A stretch of 64,000 nucleotides of DNA from Paenibacillus sp. CF384 (GCF_900106745.1 NZ_FNNV01000014.1:62001-126000), one strand, 5' to 3'; shown: positions 42,910-52,506, counted from the first letter of the stretch. Translations and numbers: made by a program. Notes: a model not told the origin generated them from the sequence alone.

Positions 42910-44925
42910 TCACCCTAGTAGCGGGTGATCCTTGCAGAAGAGAAACACGCCATTACCCGGTAATTCGATCGTGCCCGCTCCTATGGTTTGCTCCGTTGTA
43001 AGTTCGTACAGCGGCTCTGCGAGCGTGATGGATTGATGATCTGTACCGTGATTGATGGCGAAAATATACGCGTTGCCGGTGTCGCTTACCCTTCGCGTGA
43101 GCTCGATGCTGTCCGGAACCTGTATGCACTGGATCGGTGCTACTCCGGCGGCGTCGCATATGCGATCCATAAGTGCATTCATTAAGGCAGGCTGTGGCTC
43201 CATGCCCATGTAATAGGCGGCGCCTTGACCATACCAATTGCATGTTGCTGCAGGTGATCCGGCAAAATAGTCTTCGCCGAACCAGGCGATCGGCTCCGCC
43301 GTCTCGGGCTCGATGACGTCATACCAGGTCGTGGCGTTGTAGCTGTTGTTGTTGTCGTGCGTTCGGACACTGCGCGTTTGACCTTCACGCAGAATGCCAT
43401 AGTCGCTAATCGAGATGCCAAGGAGCTCCCGATAGATGCCGGGCAGCGTCTGGTCCGACATCCGGTTGTCCCACAGCCGCGAGCCGGAACGGAAGTCGAG
43501 CAGAACGGTACCGCCTTGCGCCGCATAATCATAGATTCGCTGCTTGGCTCCCGGCTTGGACAGCATATAGTGCGGCAGGACGACTAGTCGATATCGGCTG
43601 AAATCCGCCTCGTCGGATAAGATATCAACCGGAATATGATGATCGTAGAAATAACGATAATAGCCTTTAAGATGGCGGATATACCGGTGCCCCATTACTT
43701 GAGGTTGAATATTCATGACCCATTCGTTATCGTAGGAGCGAATGATCGCGACTTCCGCTCCCGCGCTGCTGCCTTCGATGAGCGGCATGACTCGTTTCAG
43801 CTCCTCGCCAACATGTTTGATTTCGTCATACCGCCTGCCCGGAATGCCATCATGCGGCAATATGCCATGCCAGAACTGCTCCGCCCCGAATAAGCAGGTC
43901 CGCCAGCGGAAATAAACAATCGCATCGGCGCCGTGAGCAACCGAATGATAGGTCCATCTGCGAAGCTCCCCCGGACGCGGAGTTGGGAACATAATGTTAC
44001 CGCCCGGCGCGCCGCTTTGATGCTCCAGCACCCAGAAGGGAGCTCGCTTCACGCCGCGGGCCATGTCGAGCTGAATGGCGCTTTCGCGGGGATCCGGCTG
44101 ATCGGTAAAACAAAGATTGGGATAGATGTCCCAGGAAGCGAAGTCCAGATCTTTAGACAGCTCGAAGCTGTCGATCTCATTCATCTCCGACCACATGTTA
44201 TGAGTGACGGGCTGACTCGGGGCAAGCTGCTTCAACAGGTCAATTTGCCGCTTCTGATACGCGATGACGGAATCGGAAGCAAACCGGCGATAATCGAGCT
44301 CTAGCCCCGGGTTATGCAGATGGAAGACGGTATACGCAGGAAGCACGATTTGCTCCCACTCGTTGTAGGTTTGACTCCAGAATACCGTTCCCCAGCTTTC
44401 GTTAAGCTGATCGATAGTTGTATAGGTGTGGCGAAGCCAAGTCTGAAAGGCTGCTCGGCAATACTCACAATAGCAGTACACCGTATCGTTGCAGCCGAAT
44501 TCATTGTCGGTCTGCCACGCAATGACATTCGGATGCTCGCCGTAATGCTGCGCGACTGCCGTTACAATGCGATCCGAGGCTGCCATGTAATTCGGATTGT
44601 TGTAGCAGTAATGCCTCCGATTGCCGAAACCCCTTGGTATGCCTTTGTTGTCCCGCATAAAGATATCGGGATGTTTATCCATGAGCCACTTAGGCGGCGC
44701 AGCGGTTGGCGTCCCTAAGATGACGTCGATTCCTTGTGCTGCTAGTAGGTGAATGATGCGATCCATCCATGAGAAATTGTAGCTGCCTTCATAGCGCTCC
44801 AGCTTCGACCAAGCAAATTCGCCGATACGCAGCACGTTCAGCCCGGCTTCCTTCATGAGCTTCACGTCCAGCTCCCACCGTTCCTCCGGCCAATGCTCCG
44901 GATAATAACAAGCGCCGAATTTCAT
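42910..44925 (-). CDS. GH42 beta-galactosidase
   Basis: 671 residues from ATG 44925, behind GAGGGGGAGGG. The longer frame to 45057 crosses a perfect hairpin. The GH42 barrel starts at FGACYYPEHWPEERW. Acid/base Glu142 lies in WQTDNEFG, nucleophile Glu301 in FWVLEHQSG, and a Cys cluster (Cys145, 151, 153, 156) fits the structural zinc site of many GH42 enzymes. Trimerisation and C-terminal beta domains follow. No signal peptide. Hydrolyses beta-galactosides, likely galacto-oligosaccharides imported by the permeases encoded directly downstream. Confidence 0.95.
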   Translation of the reverse strand: MKFGACYYPEHWPEERWELDVKLMKEAGLNVLRIGEFAWSKLERYEGSYNFSWMDRIIHLLAAQGIDVILGTPTAAPPKWLMDKHPDIFMRDNKGIPRGFGNRRHYCYNNPNYMAASDRIVTAVAQHYGEHPNVIAWQTDNEFGCNDTVYCYCEYCRAAFQTWLRHTYTTIDQLNESWGTVFWSQTYNEWEQIVLPAYTVFHLHNPGLELDYRRFASDSVIAYQKRQIDLLKQLAPSQPVTHNMWSEMNEIDSFELSKDLDFASWDIYPNLCFTDQPDPRESAIQLDMARGVKRAPFWVLEHQSGAPGGNIMFPTPRPGELRRWTYHSVAHGADAIVYFRWRTCLFGAEQFWHGILPHDGIPGRRYDEIKHVGEELKRVMPLIEGSSAGAEVAIIRSYDNEWVMNIQPQVMGHRYIRHLKGYYRYFYDHHIPVDILSDEADFSRYRLVVLPHYMLSKPGAKQRIYDYAAQGGTVLLDFRSGSRLWDNRMSDQTLPGIYRELLGISISDYGILREGQTRSVRTHDNNNSYNATTWYDVIEPETAEPIAWFGEDYFAGSPAATCNWYGQGAAYYMGMEPQPALMNALMDRICDAAGVAPIQCIQVPDSIELTRRVSDTGNAYIFAINHGTDHQSITLAEPLYELTTEQTIGAGTIELPGNGVFLFCKDHPLLG

Positions 44926-45010
44926 CTGCTTCCCTCCCCCTCGGTTGTCTACCTCATTATGGAGGATGGCGGGCAGCGTCCCAACCTTATAAACGCCACC
45001 TTTTGACCAT

Positions 45011-45049
45011 AGAAAATAGACCAATCCGGGTTGGATTGGTCTATTTTCT
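45011..45049. promoter_or_regulatory. Perfect 17-bp inverted repeat upstream of GH42 gene
   Basis: AGAAAATAGACCAATCC (45011-45027) and its exact reverse complement (45033-45049), loop GGGTT. It lies 86 bp upstream of the GH42 ATG. Could be an operator, an RNA leader hairpin, or a second terminator for the GH32 gene. A separate terminator already lies at 45,061-45,097. Confidence 0.8.
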
Positions 45050-45060
45050 GATATCACCTA

Positions 45061-45097
45061 GAAAAAAGAAAAAGCCTGCTGCCTGGCAGACTCTTTC
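45061..45097 (-). terminator. Rho-independent terminator after GH32 gene
   Basis: AGTCTGCC/GGCAG(C)AGGCT stem on the minus strand, then TTTTTCTTTTTTC. It starts 12 bp past the GH32 stop. Confidence 0.85.
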
Positions 45098-45108
45098 GCC
45101 TTGTATAA

Positions 45109-46596
45109 TTATTGAATCGCATTCAGCTCATAGCTTACAAACGAGCGAAGAATCGCATTTCCTCCACGACTGAACAGAGAAGCCCCCAAACTATCCGGCT
45201 GCGGATAGATTCGGTTCGTCATCGTTTTCTCGCCGTCATTCGCGAACAGCTCCAGCGATGAACGGTCGAGGAACAGATGGAGCTTCAGCAATCCGCCGTC
45301 CTGCGGCGTAAGCTGAACTTCACTGATTCCGCCGTCGCCAAGGCCGGCAAGATCGCGGTTCACGTAGAGCGTCCGATCCGCTGCGCGGTAACCGACCTCG
45401 GTGTATTCGCTGCCGTCCGCGGAACAGCGCAGCTTGAGGCCAAACTCGGTCGCCGCGTCAGCGTCGAACAATGCTATGATTTCCACCGCATCCGACGTGA
45501 TGCCTCGCAGCGCTAGTTCCGTGCCCGCTTCAATTACCTGCGATTCCACCTCATACCGCTCTCCTCGAAGTGTCTCCAGCTCCGGCACAGGAAGCATACG
45601 AACGCTGCCGTCCGGCTGCAGAATGAGCTCGCGCGGAATCGTCATCGCGCCCATCCATCCGTCTTGCTGCTCGGGCATCGTCGCCCCCCAAATATTCATC
45701 CATCCGAATAGAATGCGTCTTCCTTGATCGTCCTCCAACGTCTGCGGCGCGTAGAAATCGAAGCCGTAGTCGAGTCTTTCGGCAAGAGTAGTCGTGAGTT
45801 TGCCAGCTTCGTAGTCGAACGTGCCGGACACATACATCGTCTTCGTTGCTCCCATGTTCATTGGAGAGACAATCAGCACATGATTCTCTCCACCGCCAAG
45901 CGGGAACAAATCCGGGCATTCCCACATATCGCCCTGCGAGCCATCGCTGTCAGCAGCGATACTCACATAGCGCCACTCATGCAAATCCGAAGAAGCATAT
46001 AGCCGCACATTGCCTCGGCCTTCTTGACCGCTTCCAATGACCATGTACCATGTATCTTCATGCTTCCAGACCTTCGGATCGCGGAAGCCGAATAATCCCT
46101 CTTCCGGCGGCCCCGGGATAACCGGATTCGCTTCGCTTTTCGCGAAAGTGATGCCGTCATCCGTGCTGACAGCCAAACACTGTACCTCCACCGGCGAATT
46201 GCCGGAAACATGCCCGGTGTACAACAAAGCAAGCGAATCGCCATTTACGACAGCGCTTCCAGAAAAACAGCCATAACCGCCGGAGCTTCCTTGATCATAG
46301 GGTTCAGAAGGTGCCAGCGCGACCGGAAGATGGGTCCAATTGACGAGGTCTTCGCTCTTGGCATGCCCCCAGTGCATCGGTCCCCAGCTCGGCTTATACG
46401 GATAATATTGATAGAAGGCATGATAGCTGCCCTTGAAGTATACAAGTCCATTCGGATCGTTCATCCAGCCGGTTCTCGGCATCAAATGATAGCGAAGCCG
46501 GAAGCGTTCCTCCTTAATCCTCGAGCTTCCTTCTTCCGTTGCTTGATTGGCTCTGGCAATTTGCTCTTCATGCTTCTTAGCTTGATTCGTTTCCAT
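45109..46596 (-). CDS. GH32 beta-fructosidase / sucrose-6-phosphate hydrolase
   Basis: 495 residues from ATG 46596 (AGGAGGC upstream). The GH32 triad is complete: WMNDPNG (nucleophile Asp47), FRDP (171-174, transition-state Asp173) and ECPD (226-229, acid/base Glu226), with the C-terminal beta-sandwich (RSSLELFANDG, a typical closing motif). No signal peptide, so it works inside on sucrose, sucrose-6-phosphate or imported fructo-oligosaccharides. No PTS or fructokinase gene nearby. Has its own terminator, so it may be expressed apart from the GH42/importer genes. Confidence 0.94.
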   Translation of the reverse strand: METNQAKKHEEQIARANQATEEGSSRIKEERFRLRYHLMPRTGWMNDPNGLVYFKGSYHAFYQYYPYKPSWGPMHWGHAKSEDLVNWTHLPVALAPSEPYDQGSSGGYGCFSGSAVVNGDSLALLYTGHVSGNSPVEVQCLAVSTDDGITFAKSEANPVIPGPPEEGLFGFRDPKVWKHEDTWYMVIGSGQEGRGNVRLYASSDLHEWRYVSIAADSDGSQGDMWECPDLFPLGGGENHVLIVSPMNMGATKTMYVSGTFDYEAGKLTTTLAERLDYGFDFYAPQTLEDDQGRRILFGWMNIWGATMPEQQDGWMGAMTIPRELILQPDGSVRMLPVPELETLRGERYEVESQVIEAGTELALRGITSDAVEIIALFDADAATEFGLKLRCSADGSEYTEVGYRAADRTLYVNRDLAGLGDGGISEVQLTPQDGGLLKLHLFLDRSSLELFANDGEKTMTNRIYPQPDSLGASLFSRGGNAILRSFVSYELNAIQ

Positions 46597-46783
46597 GACA
46601 GCCTCCTGCTCGAATTGAACTCCTTGCACGAATAAAGTAACCACTTTAAAACGGATTATAGCATACTATTAATCTAATATTTCCTTTTTTCGCAGGTAAT
46701 ATGGAGTGGAATTGCATGTATCCCTGGAGCCATACATTAGAGGCTGATATGGCATTTCCTCAGGCGCATCATTTACGAAAATA

Positions 46784-46964
46784 TTGCATTTTCTGCAACA
46801 AAACTGGCGTTTTACGGCTGGTTAGTTGGATTTGTTGCGCATTATGCAACATTCGGGTTCGTTATGGCCTTTTTGGGCTCGTATGCTAAGGAAATGCTGC
46901 CTTTTGTGCAACATTTCCGCTATTTCGCGATTGAAATGGTAGATATATTGCATAGTGTGCAACA
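46784..46964. repeat. Palindromic repeat element, copy 2
   Basis: Four degenerate TTGCA-N5-TGCAA palindromes centred at about 46791, 46842, 46904 and 46955, giving the 51-62-51 spacing seen at 27,820-28,004. Flanking words are shared too (AACTGGCGTTTT against AAATGGCGTTCT, and GGATTTGTTGC). The rest of the 490-bp gap between GH32 and the regulator shows no gene. Confidence 0.8.
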
Positions 46965-47082
46965 TTTGGGCTCGATGTGGTATTGAAGGGATGGCCAGCA
47001 TCATGTAGGTGCGTGGCGGCCATCACAGCTTTGGCGCATGCTACCATTGCCATGCAGCTCCGGCAACCCGCCTTGCCGCAAT

Positions 47083-47109
47083 AAAAGGGCAGCCCACTAT
47101 AGGCTGCCC
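47083..47109 (-). terminator. Rho-independent terminator after response regulator
   Basis: GGGCAGCC/GGCTGCCC stem with a 7-base loop, then TTTTATT on the minus strand. Confidence 0.93.
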
Positions 47110-47115
47110 TCCCTC

Positions 47116-48699
47116 TCACACGCGATGCTGCACCGCATGCTTCGTCCGATATTCCATCGCCGAGATGCCTTCCATCTCGCGGAAGACGCGATTGAACTGC
47201 TTCGAGTTCTCGAAGCCGACCTGCTCGCTGATTTCGTAGATCTTATGCTCCGTTTCCTCCAGCAGCGACTTTGCTTTCTGAATGCGTACCCGCTTCAAGT
47301 AGACGACGAAGCTCTCGCCGGTAAACTCCTTGAATGCCTGGCTGAAATACGAATAGTTCAGCGAGACATGGTTCGATACCGTCGCCATATTTAGGTCCCG
47401 GTGATAATTATCGTGAATGTAGCTGACCGCCTTCTTCATCTCCTTATGCTCGACATGCACAAGGCGCAGTCCTTTCACATAATCATTTAACCGAAGCAGC
47501 AAATCCTCCACGCTGTGAAAATAATCATGAATCGTCTCGAAGTTATACATGCAGCCGACCTTCTTATAGATCCGCAGAATTTCCACCGATTCCTCGCCGT
47601 ACTGATTGAATACGCGGTCAAACACAAGCTCGTTCAGCTGCTTGCTGATTTCCTCGATCGACGCGATATCGAAGCCGGCCAGCTTCTTCGGATCCAGAAG
47701 CTCCGTAAGGATCTGCTTCATTTCCTTATCCCGCTCCGTGCCGAGCATATTCGCCAGACGCCGGATGTCTTCCAGCGGCAGATGGCTCTCCTGATGGCGC
47801 GCTCTCTTCCGGTCGTAATGCAGCAGCACCGGCTCAGCAGTTACCGCCTGCAAGAAGCCATATCGCAGCGCTTCGAGCGCTTCCTCGTACGCTTGTTTGA
47901 CTCCGCCTGCGCCACTCAGTCGCTCGCTTACCCCGATTTTCCCGGATACATGATGCTCCTTCATGAATGCGAGCAATCCACTAGGTCCCTCGTCCTCCTC
48001 GCAAATGACGACTAACTGCTCGTCTCTATCTTTCAAATAGAACCTAATTCCGCATGGCCGAGCCGCCAGCATCGCCTCAAGCTGACCTACTTTCCCGGAG
48101 GAGAAGCCGCCGCGAAGCTTCAGCAGTGCGATTACATAACCACGCTGAACCGCCTCCGACGAATCCCGGGCTTCAACCAGCGCATCCCAGCCAGCTTTGG
48201 CACAACGCTCAGCAATTTCAATCTCCGTCATAGCCGGATGCAGGAAAATATAATTCAACTGGCTCGCCAGCAGCTCATCTCGATAGTGATGCACTTCACC
48301 CAGCCGCTCGGACAGCGCAGCTTGCCGCTCCAATTCCCGCTCCACCCGCTCAAGCGCTGCGAACAGCTCATCCCGCACAATCGGCTTGAGCAGATACTCC
48401 CGTACATCGTAGAGCATCGCTTCTTTCGCATATTGAAAATCATCATGCCCGCTGAGGATCATGACGACCGGCTTCTGCTCAAGCAGCGCCAGTTGGCGAA
48501 TCAGCGCCAAACCATCCATCCCCGGCATTCGAATGTCCGTGATCACGATCTCCACTTGACCGCCTTGAATGAGCCCGAGTGCTTCTTCCCCATCTGCCGC
48601 GAATAACATCTCATACCGTCCGGGATAACCTCGTTCAATGATCGCCTTCAGCCCGAGCCTGATATTACGTTCATCGTCCACAATCAGCAGTGTACGCAT
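47116..48699 (-). CDS. YesN-type response regulator
   Basis: 527 residues. Receiver with Asp55 (ITDIRMPG) and a Lys in the LKPIVRDE segment, a middle domain of about 270 residues, and an AraC output domain (MATVSNHVSLNYSYFSQ; QVGFENSKQFNRVFREM). ATG lies one base after the kinase stop with GGAGGGG upstream. Likely activates the importer operon at 50,791-54,469, which lies upstream on the same strand. Confidence 0.92.
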   Translation of the reverse strand: MRTLLIVDDERNIRLGLKAIIERGYPGRYEMLFAADGEEALGLIQGGQVEIVITDIRMPGMDGLALIRQLALLEQKPVVMILSGHDDFQYAKEAMLYDVREYLLKPIVRDELFAALERVERELERQAALSERLGEVHHYRDELLASQLNYIFLHPAMTEIEIAERCAKAGWDALVEARDSSEAVQRGYVIALLKLRGGFSSGKVGQLEAMLAARPCGIRFYLKDRDEQLVVICEEDEGPSGLLAFMKEHHVSGKIGVSERLSGAGGVKQAYEEALEALRYGFLQAVTAEPVLLHYDRKRARHQESHLPLEDIRRLANMLGTERDKEMKQILTELLDPKKLAGFDIASIEEISKQLNELVFDRVFNQYGEESVEILRIYKKVGCMYNFETIHDYFHSVEDLLLRLNDYVKGLRLVHVEHKEMKKAVSYIHDNYHRDLNMATVSNHVSLNYSYFSQAFKEFTGESFVVYLKRVRIQKAKSLLEETEHKIYEISEQVGFENSKQFNRVFREMEGISAMEYRTKHAVQHRV

Positions 48700-48700
48700 G

Positions 48701-50608
48701 TCAGGTCACCCCTCCGCTTAATATGAAATAAGGAACGCGCATAATGACGCGCGTGTAAGCACCTTCCCTGCTCTCGACGAACAAGCCGTACTCTGTACCA
48801 TAGAACAATTGGATACGCTGATGCACATTGCGCAAACCGATCCCGCTGCCTTCCGTTTGCTTCTCCTGCTGCGCATATATATCCCGTTTGTCGGTGAGGC
48901 CGCCCGCCTCTTCCTGACTGATTTTCCGGTTCAGTTCCTCTGCCATCTCCGCAGTCATGCCAATCCCGTTATCCTCAATTGCGATGACGATGCTGGAATT
49001 GACGACTTCAGCTTTAATCGAGATGACAACATTGCGCGCCTCCGAAGGCTTAAATTTCATGCCGTGCTTAACGGAATTCTCCACGATCGGCTGCAGTGAC
49101 ATCTTGAGCAGCTCCTGATCCAAATAATCCGGCGGAATGTTGATCTGCAAGCTGACCTTATGATCAAACCGAACGTTCATAATGGCGATATAGTTCGTAA
49201 TATGTCCAAGCTCATCCTTCAGCCGCACGTATTCACTCGTCCACTTTAAGTTGTAGCGCATCATGCCGCCAAGCGAAGTCAGCGCATCCGAGATGACAGG
49301 CTGGTTCTCGATTTCTGCCAGCATCTTAATGTTCTCCAGTGTGTTATAGAGGAAATGAGCATCGATCTGATTCTTGAGCGTCCGCAGCTCGGCTTCCTTG
49401 GATGCAGCCTGTTTCGTGACGGCCTCGGCGATGAGCGAATTGATTTTCTTTAACATTTTGCGAAAATGATGCGCAAGCTCTCCGACCTCGCCTCCGCCGC
49501 GGATCGTGAAATCAAAGTTGAAATCGCCTTGGCGCACCCGCTTCATGAAATGAGCGAGCGTATGCAATTTCTTCAATATAAGCGCATTCAGGAAATAAGT
49601 CGAAACAGACAGAATCGCCAGCAAAATCACGTTGACCATAATGAGTTTATTGCGCGTTTTATTGATATCAGCGAATACATTCTTCAGCGATACGACGTTA
49701 ACAACATAAGCGTCCAGCTTCTCGATGTACATGTAGTTGCCTAGAAACGGCGTTTTGTCGTGGTTAAACAGGAAGTGTCCGGTTCCTTGCGTGACATGCT
49801 GAATCAGCGCGCTGCGGATGTCCGTCTCTTCAAGACCTGTTGTAGCCAGAAAAGGACTGGCGTCATTACGGAACATTTTGCCTTCGCCATCAATAACGAA
49901 CATCTCCGACTGGCTTGTATCCGTACCATGAAACACGCCTTGAAAGAAATTCGTCAGCAGCATATCGACCTGCATAATGCCGACATGGCGCCCCGCCGGA
50001 TATTCAATCTCGCGCAGCAGCGAGAGCTTCGGTCTGTATTCCTTCGCATCGGGGACAAGCGAGCGTATCGGCTCTCGGTCCATCCGGTCAAAATACCATA
50101 ACTCCTGTCCGTCTAAGCTGTTCACCTTCTCATACCAAGGGTCCCCTTGAATACGCCGCTCCAGCATAATGACAGGCCACAGCTCGTTAATTCGTTTATT
50201 ATTCGAGAACAGCCGGATATGCTCGATATTCGGATTGTTGAACTGAAGGCGCAATATATTCGAGACCACTGTCGTGTCGAACTCAATCAGCTCCGTGGCG
50301 TTGGGTTCACTGGTCCGCTCCAGATAATAAAGTACCTCTTTGTCCGAGATCGACAGCTGCGCGGCCCGCTCCATCGTTTCGATATTATTGTTCATATTGA
50401 CCCGCTCGATCTCCAGCGTGTTCTCGTATTTCTTCACAATGTCTTTCATATAATTGTCGTTCAGCTCTTGGAAAATATACAGCGAAATCAGGAGACTCGG
50501 CAGCAGCAGGATGAGGATGTACGAAATAAACAGTCGCTTCTGCAAGGACAGCTGTTCCAGCTTATAAATGATCGTTTCACGGCTGATTATGCGCGGTCTC
50601 TTAAGCAA
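48701..50608 (-). CDS. YesM-type sensor histidine kinase with altered H-box
   Basis: 635 residues. TM1 around 29-48, extracytoplasmic sensor region, TM2 around 322-345, HAMP, His_kinase and HATPase (ENSVKHG, GSGIGLRNVHQRI). The phospho-His motif reads QIDAHFLYNTLE, so the usual Asn-Pro before the His is Asp-Ala while the His itself is kept. The three other kinases here have NPHF. The HATPase domain also contains an extra charged stretch (EEAGGLTDKRDIYAQQEK). Paired with the regulator one base downstream. Confidence 0.92.
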   Translation of the reverse strand: MLKRPRIISRETIIYKLEQLSLQKRLFISYILILLLPSLLISLYIFQELNDNYMKDIVKKYENTLEIERVNMNNNIETMERAAQLSISDKEVLYYLERTSEPNATELIEFDTTVVSNILRLQFNNPNIEHIRLFSNNKRINELWPVIMLERRIQGDPWYEKVNSLDGQELWYFDRMDREPIRSLVPDAKEYRPKLSLLREIEYPAGRHVGIMQVDMLLTNFFQGVFHGTDTSQSEMFVIDGEGKMFRNDASPFLATTGLEETDIRSALIQHVTQGTGHFLFNHDKTPFLGNYMYIEKLDAYVVNVVSLKNVFADINKTRNKLIMVNVILLAILSVSTYFLNALILKKLHTLAHFMKRVRQGDFNFDFTIRGGGEVGELAHHFRKMLKKINSLIAEAVTKQAASKEAELRTLKNQIDAHFLYNTLENIKMLAEIENQPVISDALTSLGGMMRYNLKWTSEYVRLKDELGHITNYIAIMNVRFDHKVSLQINIPPDYLDQELLKMSLQPIVENSVKHGMKFKPSEARNVVISIKAEVVNSSIVIAIEDNGIGMTAEMAEELNRKISQEEAGGLTDKRDIYAQQEKQTEGSGIGLRNVHQRIQLFYGTEYGLFVESREGAYTRVIMRVPYFILSGGVT

Positions 50609-50672
50609 ATGAAATCACGTCCATAGAGTGGGATGAATGCCTAGTCTCCAGTATAACGCAGAAAACGAGCAT

Positions 50673-50756
50673 GAACAGCCGGGCGGAAGCCCGCAGCCAA
50701 GCAGGGCGGCAGACTTCACCACTCTTCTTGGCCGAGGCTTGCACCGCCGGCTGTTC
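50673..50756. repeat. Long-arm inverted repeat in 182-bp intergenic gap
   Basis: GAACAGCCGGGCGG (50673-50686) pairs with CCGCCGGCTGTTC (50744-50756) apart from one bulged base, across a 57-base loop with its own GGCGG/CCGCC options. Lies between the binding-protein gene and the sensor-kinase start. No clear T-run, so an mRNA boundary or processing structure is as likely as a terminator. Confidence 0.65.
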
Positions 50757-50790
50757 GATTACCCGATTGTTGCGACTAGTTTGTCGTCTT

Positions 50791-52506
50791 CTATTTCAGA
50801 AATTCCTTCAGCTTTGCTACGTTCTCTTCGTATTTCTTCTGTTGGAACGCCTGCACCTTATCGAAGCCTGCATCCTTACGTTTCTCTACGAACTCCGCGA
50901 ACGTTTTGTCGAAGTCTTCATCGGACTTGCTAAGGAGCAGCTTCGGAAGCGTTTTGCCCCATGTTTGTGCGATCTTCGTGTTCGCAATTCCTTCCTCGGA
51001 GTTGCCCGTCGGATTGATTTGGTCGTATTGCGAGAAGCTTTGCGTTTTGCCTTTGGTCCAATCTTCCATTTGCTTGGACGGCTCCACGCTCGGCGGCGCC
51101 CATTTCAAGTTCATATTGGTATCCATCAGCATCCAGAAGGTGTACGACGCGCCATACTTCTTATCGAAGGAAGAGCGGTCTTTGTTCAGCAGATCAAGGA
51201 CTTCAGGCTTGAACACGTCTTTGCCGTCAGCGGTGTCATACGTAACGCCCGGCTCGCCCATGAACAAGTCTTTGTTGCCTTCTTCACTTACAAGGTAGCT
51301 AAGGAAACGGATTGCTCTTGCCTTGTCTTTCACGTTCTTGGAAATGAGCGTTACTGTCCAGCCGGAGATGCCAGGGCCGGCAAGCGTCGGTTGGTCGCCT
51401 GCATCATTGCCAGGACCGTCGATTGCAATGTAGACCGAATTCGGATCTTTGGCAAACAAAGCATTCTGTTGTGCGGCAAAATCACTGCGTTGGTACAGCA
51501 TCGCGAAGTAACGGCCTTGCGCGATTTTCTCTTCCATCTGCGGACGTTTGTCGATGAAGATGTCTTTCGCCAGCAGGTCCATTTCATTGGCTTTGCGGAA
51601 GGTTTTGAGCCAGCTTACGTACTCCGGATCAGTCACACGGTCATACAGCTTGCCGTCTTTCTCATAAGGAACAGCAAGGAAATTCTGCAGGTAGCCTTCC
51701 AGCGAGCTGTTGCCGGTCTCGCCAAACTCATGCAAGCCAAGCGGGATAAGCGGCTGTCCGTTTACTTCAGGGAATTTCTCCTTCGCTGCTTTGAGCGCGT
51801 TCAGGAAGCCTTCCTTGGTGCGCATGTCCGGTTTGCCAAGCGCTTCATACATATCTTTGCGAACGACGAACGTTTGGTTCGACGTGTAATCGCGTGCATA
51901 TTTCTCGAAATCCTTCGGCGAGGACGATGCGTTCGGATACCCGTACACATTGCCGTCTTCTTGGGTGTACCAGGATGTCTTCGCAGGGTCGGCAACCTTG
52001 AAGAAGTACGGGTCGTACTGATCGGCCAGCTTGTTCAGCGGTTCAACCAAACCGCCTTCGATCATCTTCTTCACGCCGTCCTCATACCAGCCAAGCGTGA
52101 TGAAATCCGGAAGCGAGCCCGAAGCGATCATCGTATTGAGCTTCTCGTTCTCGTTGCCTGCCGGTACGATGAAGTTGACGTTCACACCGGTTTTCTTCGT
52201 GATGTATTGGGAAGTTGCGTCTACGCCCCACTTATTCGGGAACCAAGAGAAGTTCAGATACCAGTCGAACGTGATTGGTGACGTGTCGGCTTTCCAGCCT
52301 GGCTCGTCAGCGGATACGGCAGGTTTGTTCTCTGCTGTCGTGTTCTCCGCCGCGGTGTTGTCCGCAGTATTTGTGGCTTTGTTGTTGCCGGCTGCCGCTT
52401 CGTTCTTCTTATTGTTGTTGTTGCCGCCGGAGCAAGCCGCCAGCGTGAAGACAAGCGCAAACACTGTCGTTAAAGCAATTAAGCGCTGAACCTTACCTTT
52501 TCCCAT
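50791..52506 (-). CDS. Oligosaccharide-binding lipoprotein (LplA-like)
   Basis: 571 residues. Signal peptide with lipobox TLAAC (Cys25), an unusually long Asn/Lys/Ala/Thr linker (about residues 26-62), then the binding domain (WGVDATSQYITKKTGV, ASGSLPDFITLGWY, ARAIRFLSYLVSEEGN). Lys/Glu-rich C-terminus. AAAGGGG precedes the ATG. Third gene of an importer with no glycosidase beside it, so the cargo is unknown. Confidence 0.93.
   Translation of the reverse strand: MGKGKVQRLIALTTVFALVFTLAACSGGNNNNKKNEAAAGNNKATNTADNTAAENTTAENKPAVSADEPGWKADTSPITFDWYLNFSWFPNKWGVDATSQYITKKTGVNVNFIVPAGNENEKLNTMIASGSLPDFITLGWYEDGVKKMIEGGLVEPLNKLADQYDPYFFKVADPAKTSWYTQEDGNVYGYPNASSSPKDFEKYARDYTSNQTFVVRKDMYEALGKPDMRTKEGFLNALKAAKEKFPEVNGQPLIPLGLHEFGETGNSSLEGYLQNFLAVPYEKDGKLYDRVTDPEYVSWLKTFRKANEMDLLAKDIFIDKRPQMEEKIAQGRYFAMLYQRSDFAAQQNALFAKDPNSVYIAIDGPGNDAGDQPTLAGPGISGWTVTLISKNVKDKARAIRFLSYLVSEEGNKDLFMGEPGVTYDTADGKDVFKPEVLDLLNKDRSSFDKKYGASYTFWMLMDTNMNLKWAPPSVEPSKQMEDWTKGKTQSFSQYDQINPTGNSEEGIANTKIAQTWGKTLPKLLLSKSDEDFDKTFAEFVEKRKDAGFDKVQAFQQKKYEENVAKLKEFLK

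Noticed and set aside
44926-45057. N-terminal extension of the GH42 protein
   Set aside because: Would translate through a perfect 17-bp hairpin and lacks a ribosome site. The ATG at 44925 has an excellent one and begins the conserved domain.
50671-52281. 536-codon plus-strand frame
   Set aside because: Antisense to a lipoprotein gene with clear signal peptide, lipobox and operon context. The frame reflects codon bias.
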